The notes beneath the pieces are model-generated. The model ran no database searches, had not been told where the DNA came from, and worked only from the letters and a program-made list of their open reading frames with translations. A program made the translations under genes and the position numbers. Of a stretch of 61,537 nt of DNA, positions 45,958-56,304 are shown piece by piece; position 1 is the stretch's first letter; every line of letters begins with the position of its first letter. This DNA is from Gammaproteobacteria bacterium. GTDB lineage: Bacteria > Pseudomonadota > Gammaproteobacteria > UBA1113. The stretch lies in the NCBI GenBank assembly GCA_020051015.1, contig JAGVJQ010000024.1, positions 1 through 61,537 of the forward strand, in the 5' to 3' direction.

Positions 45958-48900
45958 TTAAGATTGTAATGGTGTATAAGAATAATCCTGTCCACTTTCT
46001 AAAGCTTGAATAATTGCCGTTGCTTCCGCTAATGTCGTAGCGCAGCAAATACGATGCTGTAATGCGGCACGACGCACAGAAGCAGAGTTGGCAATGGCGT
46101 GGCGTTCACTGGCAGTATTAATAATAAAAGTTACTGCTTGATTTTTGATCAAGTCAATAACATTAGGACGCCCCTCATGAACTTTACTGATTGCTGCACC
46201 ATGGATACCAGCAGCCTTTAATGTTTGTAACGTACCGTAAGTGGCTTCGATGGTAAAACCAAGCGTCATTAAGCGTTGCGCTAATTTTACTAGTGCAAAT
46301 TTATCTTCATCACGCACACTCAATACCGCTTTGCCACGCTTGGGTAATTGTAAACCAGCCGCAATCATCGCCTTGCCATAAGCTTGACCAAAATTCTTTG
46401 CGCGCCCCATGACTTCACCTGTTGATTTCATTTCTGGGCCGGGAATAGGATCGACGCCTGGAAATTTTATAAAAGGAAATACAGGGACTTTGACAGCAAA
46501 ACCTGTTGTTTCAAATTTAAAAAATGAAGTTTGTCCATCGACGGTGATATTTTGAAGGGCGTCTCGACCAGGGATGGTACGAAGAGCCGAGTACATGGAT
46601 GTACGTCCCTGAGAAACATCACCGTCGATGGACAATACATTTTTTAACTTCTGCCCCAACATCACTTGCACCGCTAATTTAATAATCGGCACGCTGATCG
46701 CTTTCGCCACAAATGGCATCGTACGTGAAGCACGTGGATTGACTTCCAATACATAAATCTGGTTATTTTGAATGGCAAATTGCACATTCATCAATCCAAT
46801 AACGCCCATGCTTAATGCTAATTTTGTTGTTTGACGACACAATTCATCTTGCACATCTTGCGACAAACTAAATGGTGGTAAACTGCATGATGAATCACCC
46901 GAATGCACACCAGCTTGTTCGATATGTTCCATAACGCCAGTAATTAATACCGTTTTCCCATCACAAATTGCATCAACATCGACTTCAATCGCATTATCAA
47001 GGAATTGATCGACTAATACCGGCGTATCCGCAGCAGCGCCCAATGCTCGCACTAAATAATGTTCGAGTGCTTCAGGATCATGAACGATTTCCATCGCCTG
47101 ACCACCAAGAACAAAAGATGGCCTTACTAACAATGGATAAATTAATTTATTTGCCGCGTGTATACCTTCTTCAAGGTTAGTAATTGCGACACAAGCAGGT
47201 TGTTGTAAATTTAGCTGATTAATTAAATTTGAAAACTGTGCTCTATCTTCAGCAAGATCAATCACTGAAGATGGCGTACCTAATAATTTAAACCCGGCAT
47301 GCTCAATGGCATGTGCCAGTTTTAATGGAGTTTGCCCGCCTAATTGTACAATGACGCCATCTGGTTTTTCTAATTCCAAAATGGCTAATACATGTTCTTC
47401 TGATAGTGGTTCAAAGTATAAACGATCAGCAGTATCATAATCTGTCGATACAGTCTCAGGATTACAGTTAATCATTATCGCTTGATAACCAGCTTGTTTT
47501 AATGCATATGCCGCATGCACGCAACAATAATCAAATTCAATGCCTTGGCCAATACGATTGGGACCGCTACCAATAATCACAACTTTAGGCACATTCTCAA
47601 CACGAGCTTCACAAGAATCCTGATAAGTAGAATACATATAAGCGGTAGAGGCAGAGAATTCTCCGGCACAACTATCAACACGTTGAAAAACAGGTTTCAC
47701 ACCTAATGCCATACGTTGTTCACGCACTTGGGTTTCAGTTACGTCTAACAATTGAGATAAGCGTTTATCAGTAAATCCTTGCCGTTTTAGCTTTTTCCAT
47801 TGATCAACATCTAATTGTTGTAATTTTGAAAATTTAATCGCTTTTGCCGCTGCAGCTGACATAAATAATTTTGAGCCCACTGAAATTAATTCTGCCCCTT
47901 GCTGCAAAAACCAAGGATCAATACCTGTCAGTTGATACACCTCTGCTACTGTTAATCCCAAACGAAAGGCATCAGCAAAATAAAGTAATCGCTCAGGACC
48001 CGGATTATGTAATGCTGCTCTCACTTGCTCTAGTGCATCCGGTTGCGATAAACAAACACGTGACTCAAAACCGCATAAACCTGTTTCTAAGCTGATAATT
48101 GCCTTTTGAAAGGCTTGCTGGAAATTTTGACCGAGTGCCATCACTTCACCAACTGATTTCATTTGTGTTGTCAATGTTGTGTCAGCTTGTGGGAATTTTT
48201 CAAAATGAAACCGCGGTAACTTTACTACCACGTAATCAATCGATGGTTCAAATGACATTGGAATAACGCCATTAGTCATATCATTTCGAATTTCATCTAA
48301 CGTATATCCAACAGCTAATTTAGCAGCTACTTTTGCAATAGGAAAACCCGTTGCTTTTGAGGCTAAAGCTGATGAACGCGAAACACGTGGATTCATTTCA
48401 ATGACTAACATGCGACCTGTTTTTGGCTCCACCGCAAATTGCACATTAGAACCACCCGTTTCTACACCAATTTCGCGTAAGATCGCAATCGACGCGGCGC
48501 GCATGGCTTGATATTCTTTATCTGTCAATGTCTGAGCAGGCGCCACTGTAATTGAATCGCCGGTATGAATACCCACTGGATCCATATTTTCAATTGAGCA
48601 AACAATAATGCAATTATCATTTTTATCACGTACGACTTCTAATTCAAACTCTTTCCAACCTAAGATTGACTCTTCAATTAATAACTCGTGATTGGCGGAC
48701 AACTCAAAACCACGTTCACAAATTGATTGGAATTCTTCGAGATGATAAGCAATGCCACCACCGCTACCGCCTAAGGTATAAGAAGGACGAATGACGACTG
48801 GAAAGCCAAATTCCATTTGTGCTGTTAATGCATCGGTCATTGAATAAACTGCTTTTGACCGCGCAACTTCTAAACCAATTTTTTGCATAGCTAAGCGAAA

Positions 48901-49293
48901 TAAAGCACGATCCTCCGCTTTTTCAATCGCCTCTTGTGATGCACCAATTAATTCCACGTGAAAATCAGCAAGTACACCTTGTTGCGCTAATGCTAACGCA
49001 CAATTTAATGCGGTTTGTCCACCCATGGTTGGCAATAATGCATCTGGTTTTTCTTGTTCAATAATACGCGCAACGACTTCAGGCGTAATAGGCTCAATAT
49101 ATGTTGCATCGGCTAATTCTGGATCGGTCATAATCGTGGCTGGATTGGAGTTTACCAAAATCACTCGATAGCCTTCTTCTTTTAATGCTTTGCATGCTTG
49201 TACGCCGGAATAATCAAATTCACACGCTTGCCCAATGATAATTGGCCCCGCACCGAGAATTAAAATGGATTGAATGTCAGTTCGTTTTGGCAT
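45958..49293 (-). CDS. carB: Carbamoyl-phosphate synthase large subunit, with in-frame palindromic insertion
   Basis: Builds carbamoyl phosphate from bicarbonate, ATP and ammonia passed from CarA, for arginine and pyrimidines. 1111 residues, 38 more than E. coli CarB (1073). Two ATP-grasp halves ([14 protein letters not shown] in the first; [14 protein letters not shown] in the second), an oligomerisation domain between, and the C-terminal allosteric MGS-like domain ([15 protein letters not shown]) are intact. Most of the excess is residues 887-921 (LSIDGD to ITVDGQ), encoded by a 105-bp inverted-repeat element. It lies just before [14 protein letters not shown] of the second half. The frame stays open, so the enzyme is probably still made. 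Confidence 0.95.
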   Translation of the reverse strand: MPKRTDIQSILILGAGPIIIGQACEFDYSGVQACKALKEEGYRVILVNSNPATIMTDPELADATYIEPITPEVVARIIEQEKPDALLPTMGGQTALNCALALAQQGVLADFHVELIGASQEAIEKAEDRALFRLAMQKIGLEVARSKAVYSMTDALTAQMEFGFPVVIRPSYTLGGSGGGIAYHLEEFQSICERGFELSANHELLIEESILGWKEFELEVVRDKNDNCIIVCSIENMDPVGIHTGDSITVAPAQTLTDKEYQAMRAASIAILREIGVETGGSNVQFAVEPKTGRMLVIEMNPRVSRSSALASKATGFPIAKVAAKLAVGYTLDEIRNDMTNGVIPMSFEPSIDYVVVKLPRFHFEKFPQADTTLTTQMKSVGEVMALGQNFQQAFQKAIISLETGLCGFESRVCLSQPDALEQVRAALHNPGPERLLYFADAFRLGLTVAEVYQLTGIDPWFLQQGAELISVGSKLFMSAAAAKAIKFSKLQQLDVDQWKKLKRQGFTDKRLSQLLDVTETQVREQRMALGVKPVFQRVDSCAGEFSASTAYMYSTYQDSCEARVENVPKVVIIGSGPNRIGQGIEFDYCCVHAAYALKQAGYQAIMINCNPETVSTDYDTADRLYFEPLSEEHVLAILELEKPDGVIVQLGGQTPLKLAHAIEHAGFKLLGTPSSVIDLAEDRAQFSNLINQLNLQQPACVAITNLEEGIHAANKLIYPLLVRPSFVLGGQAMEIVHDPEALEHYLVRALGAAADTPVLVDQFLDNAIEVDVDAICDGKTVLITGVMEHIEQAGVHSGDSSCSLPPFSLSQDVQDELCRQTTKLALSMGVIGLMNVQFAIQNNQIYVLEVNPRASRTMPFVAKAISVPIIKLAVQVMLGQKLKNVLSIDGDVSQGRTSMYSALRTIPGRDALQNITVDGQTSFFKFETTGFAVKVPVFPFIKFPGVDPIPGPEMKSTGEVMGRAKNFGQAYGKAMIAAGLQLPKRGKAVLSVRDEDKFALVKLAQRLMTLGFTIEATYGTLQTLKAAGIHGAAISKVHEGRPNVIDLIKNQAVTFIINTASERHAIANSASVRRAALQHRICCATTLAEATAIIQALESGQDYSYTPLQS
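46531..46635. repeat. Palindromic element inserted in frame within carB
   Basis: TTGTCCATCGACGGTGAT (46531-46548) and its exact reverse complement (46618-46635) flank a 69-bp centre; weaker pairing continues outward (TTAAAAAATG on both sides). The total of 105 bp equals 35 codons, carB residues 887-921. The centre shares TTTGAAGGGCG, GGATGGTA, CATGGATG and CGTCCCTGA in order with the MITE-like element at 26143-26312, though the arms differ. The exact boundaries are uncertain by a few codons. Confidence 0.8.
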
Positions 49294-49302
49294 GAAATAA
49301 CC

Positions 49303-50430
49303 TTAAACAGCTTCTAAAAATTCGTCAAAAATATTATTCGCATCTAATGGACCAGGACTGGCTTCTGGATGGCCTTGCACACTCATGACGGGTTTATTAG
49401 TATGACGAAAACCTTGTACCGTATCATCAAATAATGATCGATGGGTTATTTGTAATTCAGGTGGCAATGTTGTTTCATCGACCGCAAAATTATGATTTTG
49501 ACTCGTAACTTGCACGCGACCATTTCGTAAGTCTTTAACGGGATGATTAATACCGTGATGACCAAACTTCATTTTAAATGTTTGTGCCCCAAGTGCTAAT
49601 GCTAACAATTGATGGCCGAGACAAATACCCAATATCGGCAATTCAGCCGATAGTAATTGCCGAATTTCTTCAATAATTTGACCACATGCATCAGGATCCC
49701 CAGGGCCATTAGATAAGACTACTGCATCAGGTTTTAGCGCCAAAACCTCTTTGCTCGGTGTTAATGCAGGCACAACCGTCACTCGACATCCGCGATCAAC
49801 TAATTGCCGTAAAATGGCATATTTTACGCCAAAATCGTAGACCACAAGATGCTTCTGGTTAGCTTGAGACTTCGGTATTTCTTTTGCATGTTGTCGTATT
49901 AACATTGAGCTTCCTTCAGTCCACTCATAAATTTTTCGTGTACTTACTTCAGCTGTTAAATCACGACCTAACATTAATGGTACTTCTTGCGCAAGATTAA
50001 TGGCCATTGTTGCATTAGGATCTTTAGCCATAATACAGGCCATTTGCGAACCACGTTCACGCAAATAAATTGTCAATTGCCGTGTATCAATCCCGGCAAT
50101 ACCCACTAATTTTTGCTCAATTAACCAATCAGAAAACGATTGTTCTGAGCGCCAATTACTGGCTATGGAGGAACACTCACGCACAATGACCCCTGTCGCC
50201 CAGGCTCGATGCGACTCTCGATCTGCGTGATTGACACCGACGTTACCAATGTGCGGCGCAGTAAACATCACCATTTGCCCAGCATAAGAGGGATCAGTTA
50301 ACACTTCTTGATAGCCGCTCATGGCTGTATTAAATACCACTTCACCCGTAGTAATTCCATGAAAACCAATAGCCTCACCCCAAAACAGGGTACCATCGGC
50401 AAAAGCTAATAAAGCAGGCACAGCTGACAC
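49303..50430 (-). CDS. carA: Carbamoyl-phosphate synthase small subunit
   Basis: Glutamine amidotransferase subunit that delivers ammonia to CarB. 375 residues: N-terminal CarA-specific domain, then a class I amidotransferase with Cys270 in LGICLGHQ, His354 and Glu356 in VQGHPEASPG. The GTG start (50430) has GGAG 5 nt upstream. carB follows after 9 nt. No pyrimidine attenuator or ARG box was recognised upstream. Confidence 0.96.
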   Translation of the reverse strand: MSAVPALLAFADGTLFWGEAIGFHGITTGEVVFNTAMSGYQEVLTDPSYAGQMVMFTAPHIGNVGVNHADRESHRAWATGVIVRECSSIASNWRSEQSFSDWLIEQKLVGIAGIDTRQLTIYLRERGSQMACIMAKDPNATMAINLAQEVPLMLGRDLTAEVSTRKIYEWTEGSSMLIRQHAKEIPKSQANQKHLVVYDFGVKYAILRQLVDRGCRVTVVPALTPSKEVLALKPDAVVLSNGPGDPDACGQIIEEIRQLLSAELPILGICLGHQLLALALGAQTFKMKFGHHGINHPVKDLRNGRVQVTSQNHNFAVDETTLPPELQITHRSLFDDTVQGFRHTNKPVMSVQGHPEASPGPLDANNIFDEFLEAV

Positions 50431-50487
50431 ATTGACTCCAGTAAAGACAAGAAAGTGCGGCTATTGTAGCGCGAAGTGGGGGGAAAA

Positions 50488-50525
50488 TATACCCATCATA
50501 CTTCAAGAGGCGAAGTTTAGCGCCT
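50488..50525. repeat. TATACCCATCATACTTCAAG repeat
   Basis: Matches the left arm of the palindrome at 31154. It is followed by a GGCG...GCGCC mini-hairpin. It lies between carA and the DHA2 carrier gene. Confidence 0.4.
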
Positions 50526-50593
50526 TCAAACCAAGGCAAACTCTACCAAAGTTTTGGGGGCAATTCTCAACATTGGAGAAGGTCAAAATATGG

Positions 50594-51997
50594 TCAACGC
50601 TTCCTCAGGGCAGGCAGTTTCAGCGAATCACTCGCTAAAAATACACCTAGACAGGCAATCAATGTTATTGCTAAAAAACCTAAGCCAAATACGTTGACTG
50701 CCTGTCTATAATTGTTGATTATATTATGATGCACATCATTCAATCGCAACCCAACACTAATTAAAATCGAAGAAATCGCCACCCCCAAACTAATAGCAAT
50801 TTGTCGGCCCGTATTAAAAATACTATTAACTTGTGACAATTGTTCTCTATCAGCATCTACTACACTCAAGGTTTGAATCGGTGCCCCACATAAACCACTA
50901 AAAATACCTCGTATAAAAAACAAACCTAGCGCCAGTATTGAAACTGTTGGTGAATCAATCAGTAAAATACATGGACTTAATATCGCAATACCTAATAAAC
51001 CAATAATGATAGGCCGTTGTGCGCCATAATGATTAAATAATGTCACTGAATAACGACTGGTTGCCATCGCACCGAATGACTGCATCCCCATAATTAATCC
51101 AGCCATACTAGGCGAAAAACCAATCCCAATTTGCAAATATAATCCTACTAAAAAAATTGCTCCAAAATGACAAGCTTGAAAACATAATTGCAACAAATTG
51201 GCTTTAACAAAACTGACTTGCTTAAATAATGTTAAATTAAACAATGGATATTGAAATCGATTTTCACGTTCTATAAATGCTATTAAAATCAGCACAGCAA
51301 ACACACACTGCATTGAAAATTTAATGCCTAAATCCTCTTTGCCAATCCAGGATAAGATCCAAAATACATCCATTAAAAAGATGCTACACAACAAAAATCC
51401 CATCCAGTCAAATGGCTTGGCTTTACTCACTGTTTGTTCTGGTTTAATAAAAAAAACAGCTAGCAGTGCTAACACTAAGGCAATAGGTCCAGATATTGAA
51501 TAAACATAACGCCAACTAAATGCTTGCAATATTAACCCGCCAATCAATGGCCCTATTGCTGGCGCAACTAATGAAGGTAGAAAAGTATAACTCGTGATGC
51601 TAGCATACTCTGACTTATCATAAATACGATACAACATCGTCATTCCAACCGGAATGAGCAGCCCACCACCAATACCTTGCAACCATCGTAAAAAAATCAA
51701 AGCCCCTAGATTAGGAGCAAACATACATAATGTTGAACCCAAGCCAAAAATTATCATCGCAATGACGTATATTTTTTTCTGTCCGAACCGGTCTCCTAAC
51801 CAACTGCTAATAGGAATAGAAATGGCTAAAGCTAATAAAAATACAATTGAAATCCAATCTGTAGCAGTCATAGTCACATGAAAGTAAGTCGCTACCGTTG
51901 GTAATGTCACATTGACGATAGTAAGATCAAGACGATCAAGGAATAATACGCAAGCATAAATTAAGGCAATAAATATTTTATAATGAGATGTTTTCAT
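50594..51997 (-). CDS. MFS transporter, DHA2 (EmrB/QacA) type
   Basis: 467-residue proton-coupled drug-efflux-like carrier. LDLTIVNVTLPTVATYFH in helix 1 is the DHA2 motif, LGDRFGQKK is the loop 2-3 signature, and LRWLQGIGGGLLIPVGMTML is motif B. The partner EmrA-type adaptor is not nearby, and substrate is not predictable. Its start overlaps the murJ stop by ATGA, so the two are co-transcribed. Confidence 0.88.
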   Translation of the reverse strand: MKTSHYKIFIALIYACVLFLDRLDLTIVNVTLPTVATYFHVTMTATDWISIVFLLALAISIPISSWLGDRFGQKKIYVIAMIIFGLGSTLCMFAPNLGALIFLRWLQGIGGGLLIPVGMTMLYRIYDKSEYASITSYTFLPSLVAPAIGPLIGGLILQAFSWRYVYSISGPIALVLALLAVFFIKPEQTVSKAKPFDWMGFLLCSIFLMDVFWILSWIGKEDLGIKFSMQCVFAVLILIAFIERENRFQYPLFNLTLFKQVSFVKANLLQLCFQACHFGAIFLVGLYLQIGIGFSPSMAGLIMGMQSFGAMATSRYSVTLFNHYGAQRPIIIGLLGIAILSPCILLIDSPTVSILALGLFFIRGIFSGLCGAPIQTLSVVDADREQLSQVNSIFNTGRQIAISLGVAISSILISVGLRLNDVHHNIINNYRQAVNVFGLGFLAITLIACLGVFLASDSLKLPALRKR

Positions 51998-53514
51998 AGT
52001 TTAATATTGCCTTTCCTCATCCCAACTATAAACAACGTAATAACATAAGCCAAAATAGCTGAGAAAATTAAAGTCAATAAATGTCCCCATCGCACTACAT
52101 ACGATAAACTCATCCAAAATGTTAATGGTTTTGACCACCACCATAACCAAATAATCATTACCGTTAAAGCCGTTAATAATTGCAACATAAATCGACGCCA
52201 CGTTAGCATCCAAGCTAAGCCTAATTGTTTTAAAGAATAAGCGCCAATTAATATTGCATTTAACCAAACCGCTGCCGTCGTTGCATACGCTAATCCAACA
52301 TGTGCAAAACGACGCATTAAAAATAGACCTAATATGACATTTAATAGTAATGAAAATAGTGCGACCACACATGGAATAGCAAATCTTTCACGCGCATTGA
52401 TCGCTGAAACAAATACTTTAATAATCATGAGACCCGGCAAACCATAAGCAAATGCCGCCAAACAAGTATGTGCTTGTTCAACATCAAAAACAGTAAAATG
52501 ACCGGATTGAAATACCGTAGCAGTAATTGGCCCCGATAACATGATAAGCCCAATTGCTGCCGGAAATCCCAATAATAAAATCAATCTTAATCCTGCATCT
52601 AGTGTTCGTTGATAAGCTTGCGGACAATTTTCAATTTGAAAATGTGATAAGTAAGGCAAAATTGCTGATGAAACAGCAACGCCAATTAATCCTAGCGGCA
52701 TAGACACTAAACGATCAGAATAAAACAACCATGAAATACTGCCCGAGGGTAAGTAACTCGCTAAAATTACATCCACCACTAACCCTAATTGACCAATGGA
52801 AACGCCAATCACTCCCGGGGTAGTATTAACCATCACATGCCATACTTCCGCCATTTTCGTGCTCAACTTGGGTAATAATGGCCATCCCATTCGTCTTAGC
52901 AACGGCAATAAAAATACTACTTGTAATAAGCCTCCGCTGACAATACCCCAAGCTAAGGCAGAAATAGGAATCATTAAATGGGTCGTTAAAAACCATGCTG
53001 ATAATAATGTTGCTACATTGAGCCAGATGGGAGCTAATGCTGGCCAACCAAAACAATACTTAACGTTTAGTGCGGCACTAAATAAAGCCGTAATTAAAAC
53101 AAAAAATAAAAAGGGAAAAGTAATACGAAACAAGTAAACCGTTAAAGCAAACTGTGAGGGTTCATGATTAAACCCTGGTGCAAATACATGTACCCATAAT
53201 GGCGCCGTCCACTCCGCAAATATTGTTACCAGCCCCCCCAATAATATTACGCCAGCCAATAATGATTGAAATAATTCCCGAGGATGCTCGGAATGAGTTA
53301 GCATTGGCACCAAGCCTTGTGCAAAAGCGCCTTCGGCAAATAAACGACGTAAAAAATTAGGGATTTTAAAAGCAACAAAAAAAGCATCTAAGGCTGCCGA
53401 CGCACCAAACAGATGAGCAACAGTAATATCACGCGCCATACCTGCGATGCGTGTTAGTAAGGTCGCAAATGCGACTCGGCCACTGGCGCGAAAAAATGAT
53501 GGCGTCTGAGACAT
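51994..53514 (-). CDS. murJ: Lipid II flippase MurJ
   Basis: Moves the peptidoglycan precursor lipid II across the inner membrane. 506 residues and 14 hydrophobic segments. The MurJ/MviN signatures SGRVAFATLLTRIAGMARDI, DAFFVAFKIPNFLRRLFAEG and AFAQGLVPML are at the N-terminus, with the conserved Arg residues of the cavity. Upstream partner of the DHA2 gene, an unusual pairing. Confidence 0.95.
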   Translation of the reverse strand: MSQTPSFFRASGRVAFATLLTRIAGMARDITVAHLFGASAALDAFFVAFKIPNFLRRLFAEGAFAQGLVPMLTHSEHPRELFQSLLAGVILLGGLVTIFAEWTAPLWVHVFAPGFNHEPSQFALTVYLFRITFPFLFFVLITALFSAALNVKYCFGWPALAPIWLNVATLLSAWFLTTHLMIPISALAWGIVSGGLLQVVFLLPLLRRMGWPLLPKLSTKMAEVWHVMVNTTPGVIGVSIGQLGLVVDVILASYLPSGSISWLFYSDRLVSMPLGLIGVAVSSAILPYLSHFQIENCPQAYQRTLDAGLRLILLLGFPAAIGLIMLSGPITATVFQSGHFTVFDVEQAHTCLAAFAYGLPGLMIIKVFVSAINARERFAIPCVVALFSLLLNVILGLFLMRRFAHVGLAYATTAAVWLNAILIGAYSLKQLGLAWMLTWRRFMLQLLTALTVMIIWLWWWSKPLTFWMSLSYVVRWGHLLTLIFSAILAYVITLFIVGMRKGNIKL

Positions 53515-53600
53515 GTTTAAAATAATCGCTATGATTAATGGGACAAATCAGCTTGCATCATAACATTAACTTATTGAGTTTGATAACAATTTATCTCTAA

Positions 53601-53820
53601 TGTAGCCCGTATTAAAGCGAAAAAAAATGAATGAATGTCTGGTGATCATTAATGTTGTAAGATGAACATAACTAGATGATTCACAAACAAAGCGTAATAC
53701 GGGGCCGAGCTATGGGCAGCCACCGATCCCGTATTACGCGCGATAGCATTTTTTAAAATCTTAAACATAGCACACATGCCGGTTTTTTTATGTTATAGCC
53801 GCGCTAATACGAGCTACACG
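53601..53820. repeat. Nested palindromic element, TGTAGCCCG family
   Basis: Same layout as 8406-8619: TGTAGCCCGTATTAAAGCG at the left end, CGCGCTAATACGAGCTACAC at the right, and an inner palindrome GCGTAATACGGG/CCCGTATTACGC (53691-53738). The inner arms differ from the other copy but stay self-complementary. It fills most of the 426-bp divergent gap between murJ and rpsT. Confidence 0.65.
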
Positions 53821-53860
53821 GATTAATAGCGCCAAAGTTAAGAGATTCTTTGGCTGGATG

Positions 53861-53889
53861 TTGACTTTTGCCCAATTTACGGGCATTAT
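53861..53889 (+). promoter_or_regulatory. Sigma-70 promoter of rpsT
   Basis: TTGACT (53861-53866), 17-nt spacer, CATTAT (53884-53889), about 50 nt before the rpsT start codon. Confidence 0.65.
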
Positions 53890-53940
53890 CGCGAGTTCTA
53901 AAAATTGTTTGGTTTCTACACTTTTGTCTGGAGAAAAATC

Positions 53941-54207
53941 TTGGCTAATATCGCATCAGCAAAAAAACGTGCGCGTCAGAGTGAAGTACGTCGTATTCAT
54001 AACGCTGGCTTACGTTCTATGGTTCGCACTTATATTAAAAAAGTTGTGAAAGCTCTTGAAGTTAAAGATGTTAATGCTGCTGTAACTGCATATCATGATG
54101 CGGTGCCCGTCATTGACAGCATGGTTAACAAAGGCATTATTCACAGCAATAAAGCTGCTCGTCATAAAAGTCGTTTAACCAAGCAAATCAAAGCCCTAAG
54201 CGCTTAA
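53941..54207 (+). CDS. rpsT: Ribosomal protein S20
   Basis: Small-subunit protein binding 16S rRNA helices 9 and 44. 88 residues starting ANIASAKKRARQSE after the initiator, with GIIHSNKAARHKSRL at the C-terminal end. The start codon is TTG (53941) with GGAG 7 nt upstream, as in E. coli rpsT, where the weak UUG start serves autoregulation. An in-frame ATG at 53905 would add 12 residues not found in the family. Confidence 0.95.
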   Translation: MANIASAKKRARQSEVRRIHNAGLRSMVRTYIKKVVKALEVKDVNAAVTAYHDAVPVIDSMVNKGIIHSNKAARHKSRLTKQIKALSA

Positions 54208-54222
54208 TTATATTGTAATTTG

Positions 54223-54285
54223 TAGGCGTTATTGACAATTTGCTAGGCTTTGTGCCCAGTATAATAGAATTATCAATAGCGCCTA
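54223..54285. repeat. TAGGCG(T/C)TATTGA(C/T)AATT inverted repeat
   Basis: 54223-54240 and 54268-54285 pair over 18 bp with two mismatches. TTGACA and TATAAT both lie inside, 22 bp apart, too far for a standard promoter. Related motifs TTAGG..CTGTTGATAAT occur at 32417-32436 and 55134-55152. It separates rpsT from cysE. Confidence 0.5.
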
Positions 54286-54372
54286 ATACACGTTCACTAT
54301 TTGGCGTGTACTACAGAATTCAAGGATTAACCACGATCATCGGGTTTCTCAAGCGGCCGAAGGAACACAGTT

Positions 54373-55128
54373 ATGTTCAAACGTTTACGCGAAGATATTA
54401 ACAGTGTATTTGAACGTGACCCTGCAGCCCGCTCCTTCTGGGAAGTATTAACTACTTATCCTGGCATTCATGCTAACATCTGGTATCGATTTAATAACCG
54501 TCTTTGGCGCGCTGGTTTAAAATGGCCCGCACGATGGTTTGCTACCATTAGCCGCTGGTTAACTGGTATTGAAATTCACCCTGCCGCTAAAATTGGTCGC
54601 CGATTCTTTATTGATCATGGGATGGGGGTTGTTATTGGAGAAACTACCGAAATTGGTGATGATTGCACTATTTATCATGGTGTTACCTTAGGTGGCACGA
54701 GCTGGCAGCCGGGCAAACGTCATCCAACCTTAAAAAATAAAGTCATCATCGGTGCTGGAGCCAAAATCTTAGGCCCTATCACTATTGGCGAAAATGCTCG
54801 TATTGGTTCTAACTCTGTTGTGGTTAAAGATGTTAAAGCCAATACCACTGTAATTGGCATTCCCGCCCGCGAAGTCATTCATCCTTTACCCATCGACGAG
54901 TTAAATCAGCAAGCTATGAAGGAAAAATTAGGATTTGATGCTTACGCCGTTGCTGAAACATTAAAAGATCCCGTTGGCCATGCTATTACCAGCATGTTAA
55001 ATCATATGCTTGACGTTGATAGACAGCTTAATGATATAAAACAAGCTGTCACTAAACTAGGTGGCTGTATTGAGGACAAAAAACCCTGCCAATTAAATGA
55101 TGAAGATTTAAATGCATTTAAAGAGTAA
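54373..55128 (+). CDS. cysE: Serine acetyltransferase
   Basis: Forms O-acetylserine from serine and acetyl-CoA, the first step to cysteine. 251 residues: N-terminal helices, then a left-handed beta helix of hexapeptide repeats ([60 protein letters not shown]), with catalytic Asp/His in [12 protein letters not shown]. About 65 residues follow the helix; the usual C-terminal Ile that binds CysK is not the last residue (NAFKE). AAGGAA precedes the ATG. Confidence 0.93.
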   Translation: MFKRLREDINSVFERDPAARSFWEVLTTYPGIHANIWYRFNNRLWRAGLKWPARWFATISRWLTGIEIHPAAKIGRRFFIDHGMGVVIGETTEIGDDCTIYHGVTLGGTSWQPGKRHPTLKNKVIIGAGAKILGPITIGENARIGSNSVVVKDVKANTTVIGIPAREVIHPLPIDELNQQAMKEKLGFDAYAVAETLKDPVGHAITSMLNHMLDVDRQLNDIKQAVTKLGGCIEDKKPCQLNDEDLNAFKE

Positions 55129-55165
55129 ACTCATTAGGGTCTGTTGATAATCACAAGGTTTAAAC

Positions 55166-55402
55166 ATGAGCAAAAAAACAACTGATTTCAATTTTGAAAA
55201 AGCATTAGGCGAATTAAATACCTTAGTCGAACAACTCGAAACAGGTAAATTAAGCTTAGAACAATCGTTAACGGCATTCGAACGTGGTATTAAATTAACC
55301 CGTGAATGCCAACAAGCACTCACAAAAGCCGAACAAAAAGTGCATATTTTATTAGAACAAAGTGGCGAAGCAGCACTAGAGCCATATGAAGATCATGACT
55401 GA
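55166..55402 (+). CDS. xseB: Exodeoxyribonuclease VII small subunit
   Basis: 78-residue helical subunit that joins XseA to degrade single-stranded DNA. FEKALGELNTLVEQLETGKL and SLEQSLTAFERGIKL are the family helices. xseA is not in the window. It overlaps ispA by 8 nt, the usual pairing in gammaproteobacteria. Confidence 0.93.
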   Translation: MSKKTTDFNFEKALGELNTLVEQLETGKLSLEQSLTAFERGIKLTRECQQALTKAEQKVHILLEQSGEAALEPYEDHD

Positions 55403-56288
55403 TTTCCAACAATTTACGCAATTTTATCAACAACGTATCGAGCAAAAATTAGCTGCCTGTCTTGTTGAAGAAGCTGAATCGCCAGAATGGCTACATCAAG
55501 CTATGCGTTACTCATCGTTAGGTGGTGGTAAACGGTTTCGAGCGTTGCTCGTTTATTGTTGTGGCCATGCCTGTGGTGTCAGCGAGGATGATTTATTGGA
55601 TGCTGGCGCTTGCGCAGTAGAGCTCATTCATGCCTATTCCTTGATTCACGACGACTTACCCGCCATGGATAATAGTGATTTACGCCGAGGTAAGCCAACT
55701 TGCCATTTGGCATTTGATGAGGCGACGGCCATTTTAGCGGGTGATGCATTACAAGCTTTAGCATTTGAAGTACTAACAACACAAACTGCCGCCCTACCTG
55801 CTGAAAAGCGCCTGACTATGACCATTGAGCTTGCAAAAGCCTGTGGTACCCGCGGCATGGCTGGTGGCCAAGCATTGGATTTACGTTCAGGTCAAGTGAA
55901 TTTAACATTGACCGAATTAATCCATTTGCACCACTTAAAAACAGGCGCATTAATTGAATGTAGCGCTACCATTGGTGCCCTTTGTGCTAATAATCTATCG
56001 CCCGAGAAGTTACAAGCAATTTACTCATATGCACATCATTTGGGGTTGGCGTTTCAGATTAAAGACGATATGCTTGATGTAGATGGTGATACGGCAACTC
56101 TTGGTAAACCAAAAGGAATTGATGATATTAACCAAAAAACGACTTTTGTCAGTTTATTGAATTATCAAGGGGCGCAAACTTTTCTATTGCAAGAGTACGA
56201 GCAGGCGATCACAGCATTACAGAAGGTAAATTTGGTTCATCCGCAGTTAATGAACCTAGCTAAATTTGTAATCAATCGTAACAGTTAA
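55395..56288 (+). CDS. ispA: Farnesyl diphosphate synthase (polyprenyl synthase)
   Basis: Condenses IPP with DMAPP/GPP to farnesyl diphosphate for quinone, undecaprenyl and other isoprenoids. 297 residues from the ATG at 55395. First Asp-rich motif DDLPAMD, second DDMLDVDGD, GGGKRFRALL binding loop, and KTGALIECS. Another ATG 9 nt earlier is possible. Follows xseB; dxs, the common next gene, is absent. Confidence 0.95.
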   Translation: MTDFQQFTQFYQQRIEQKLAACLVEEAESPEWLHQAMRYSSLGGGKRFRALLVYCCGHACGVSEDDLLDAGACAVELIHAYSLIHDDLPAMDNSDLRRGKPTCHLAFDEATAILAGDALQALAFEVLTTQTAALPAEKRLTMTIELAKACGTRGMAGGQALDLRSGQVNLTLTELIHLHHLKTGALIECSATIGALCANNLSPEKLQAIYSYAHHLGLAFQIKDDMLDVDGDTATLGKPKGIDDINQKTTFVSLLNYQGAQTFLLQEYEQAITALQKVNLVHPQLMNLAKFVINRNS

Positions 56289-56304
56289 TTTTTAGGGAAA
56301 AATC

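Noticed and set aside
54232..54265. TTGACA and TATAAT as the cysE promoter
   Set aside because: The 22-bp spacing is outside the sigma-70 range; kept only as an observation.
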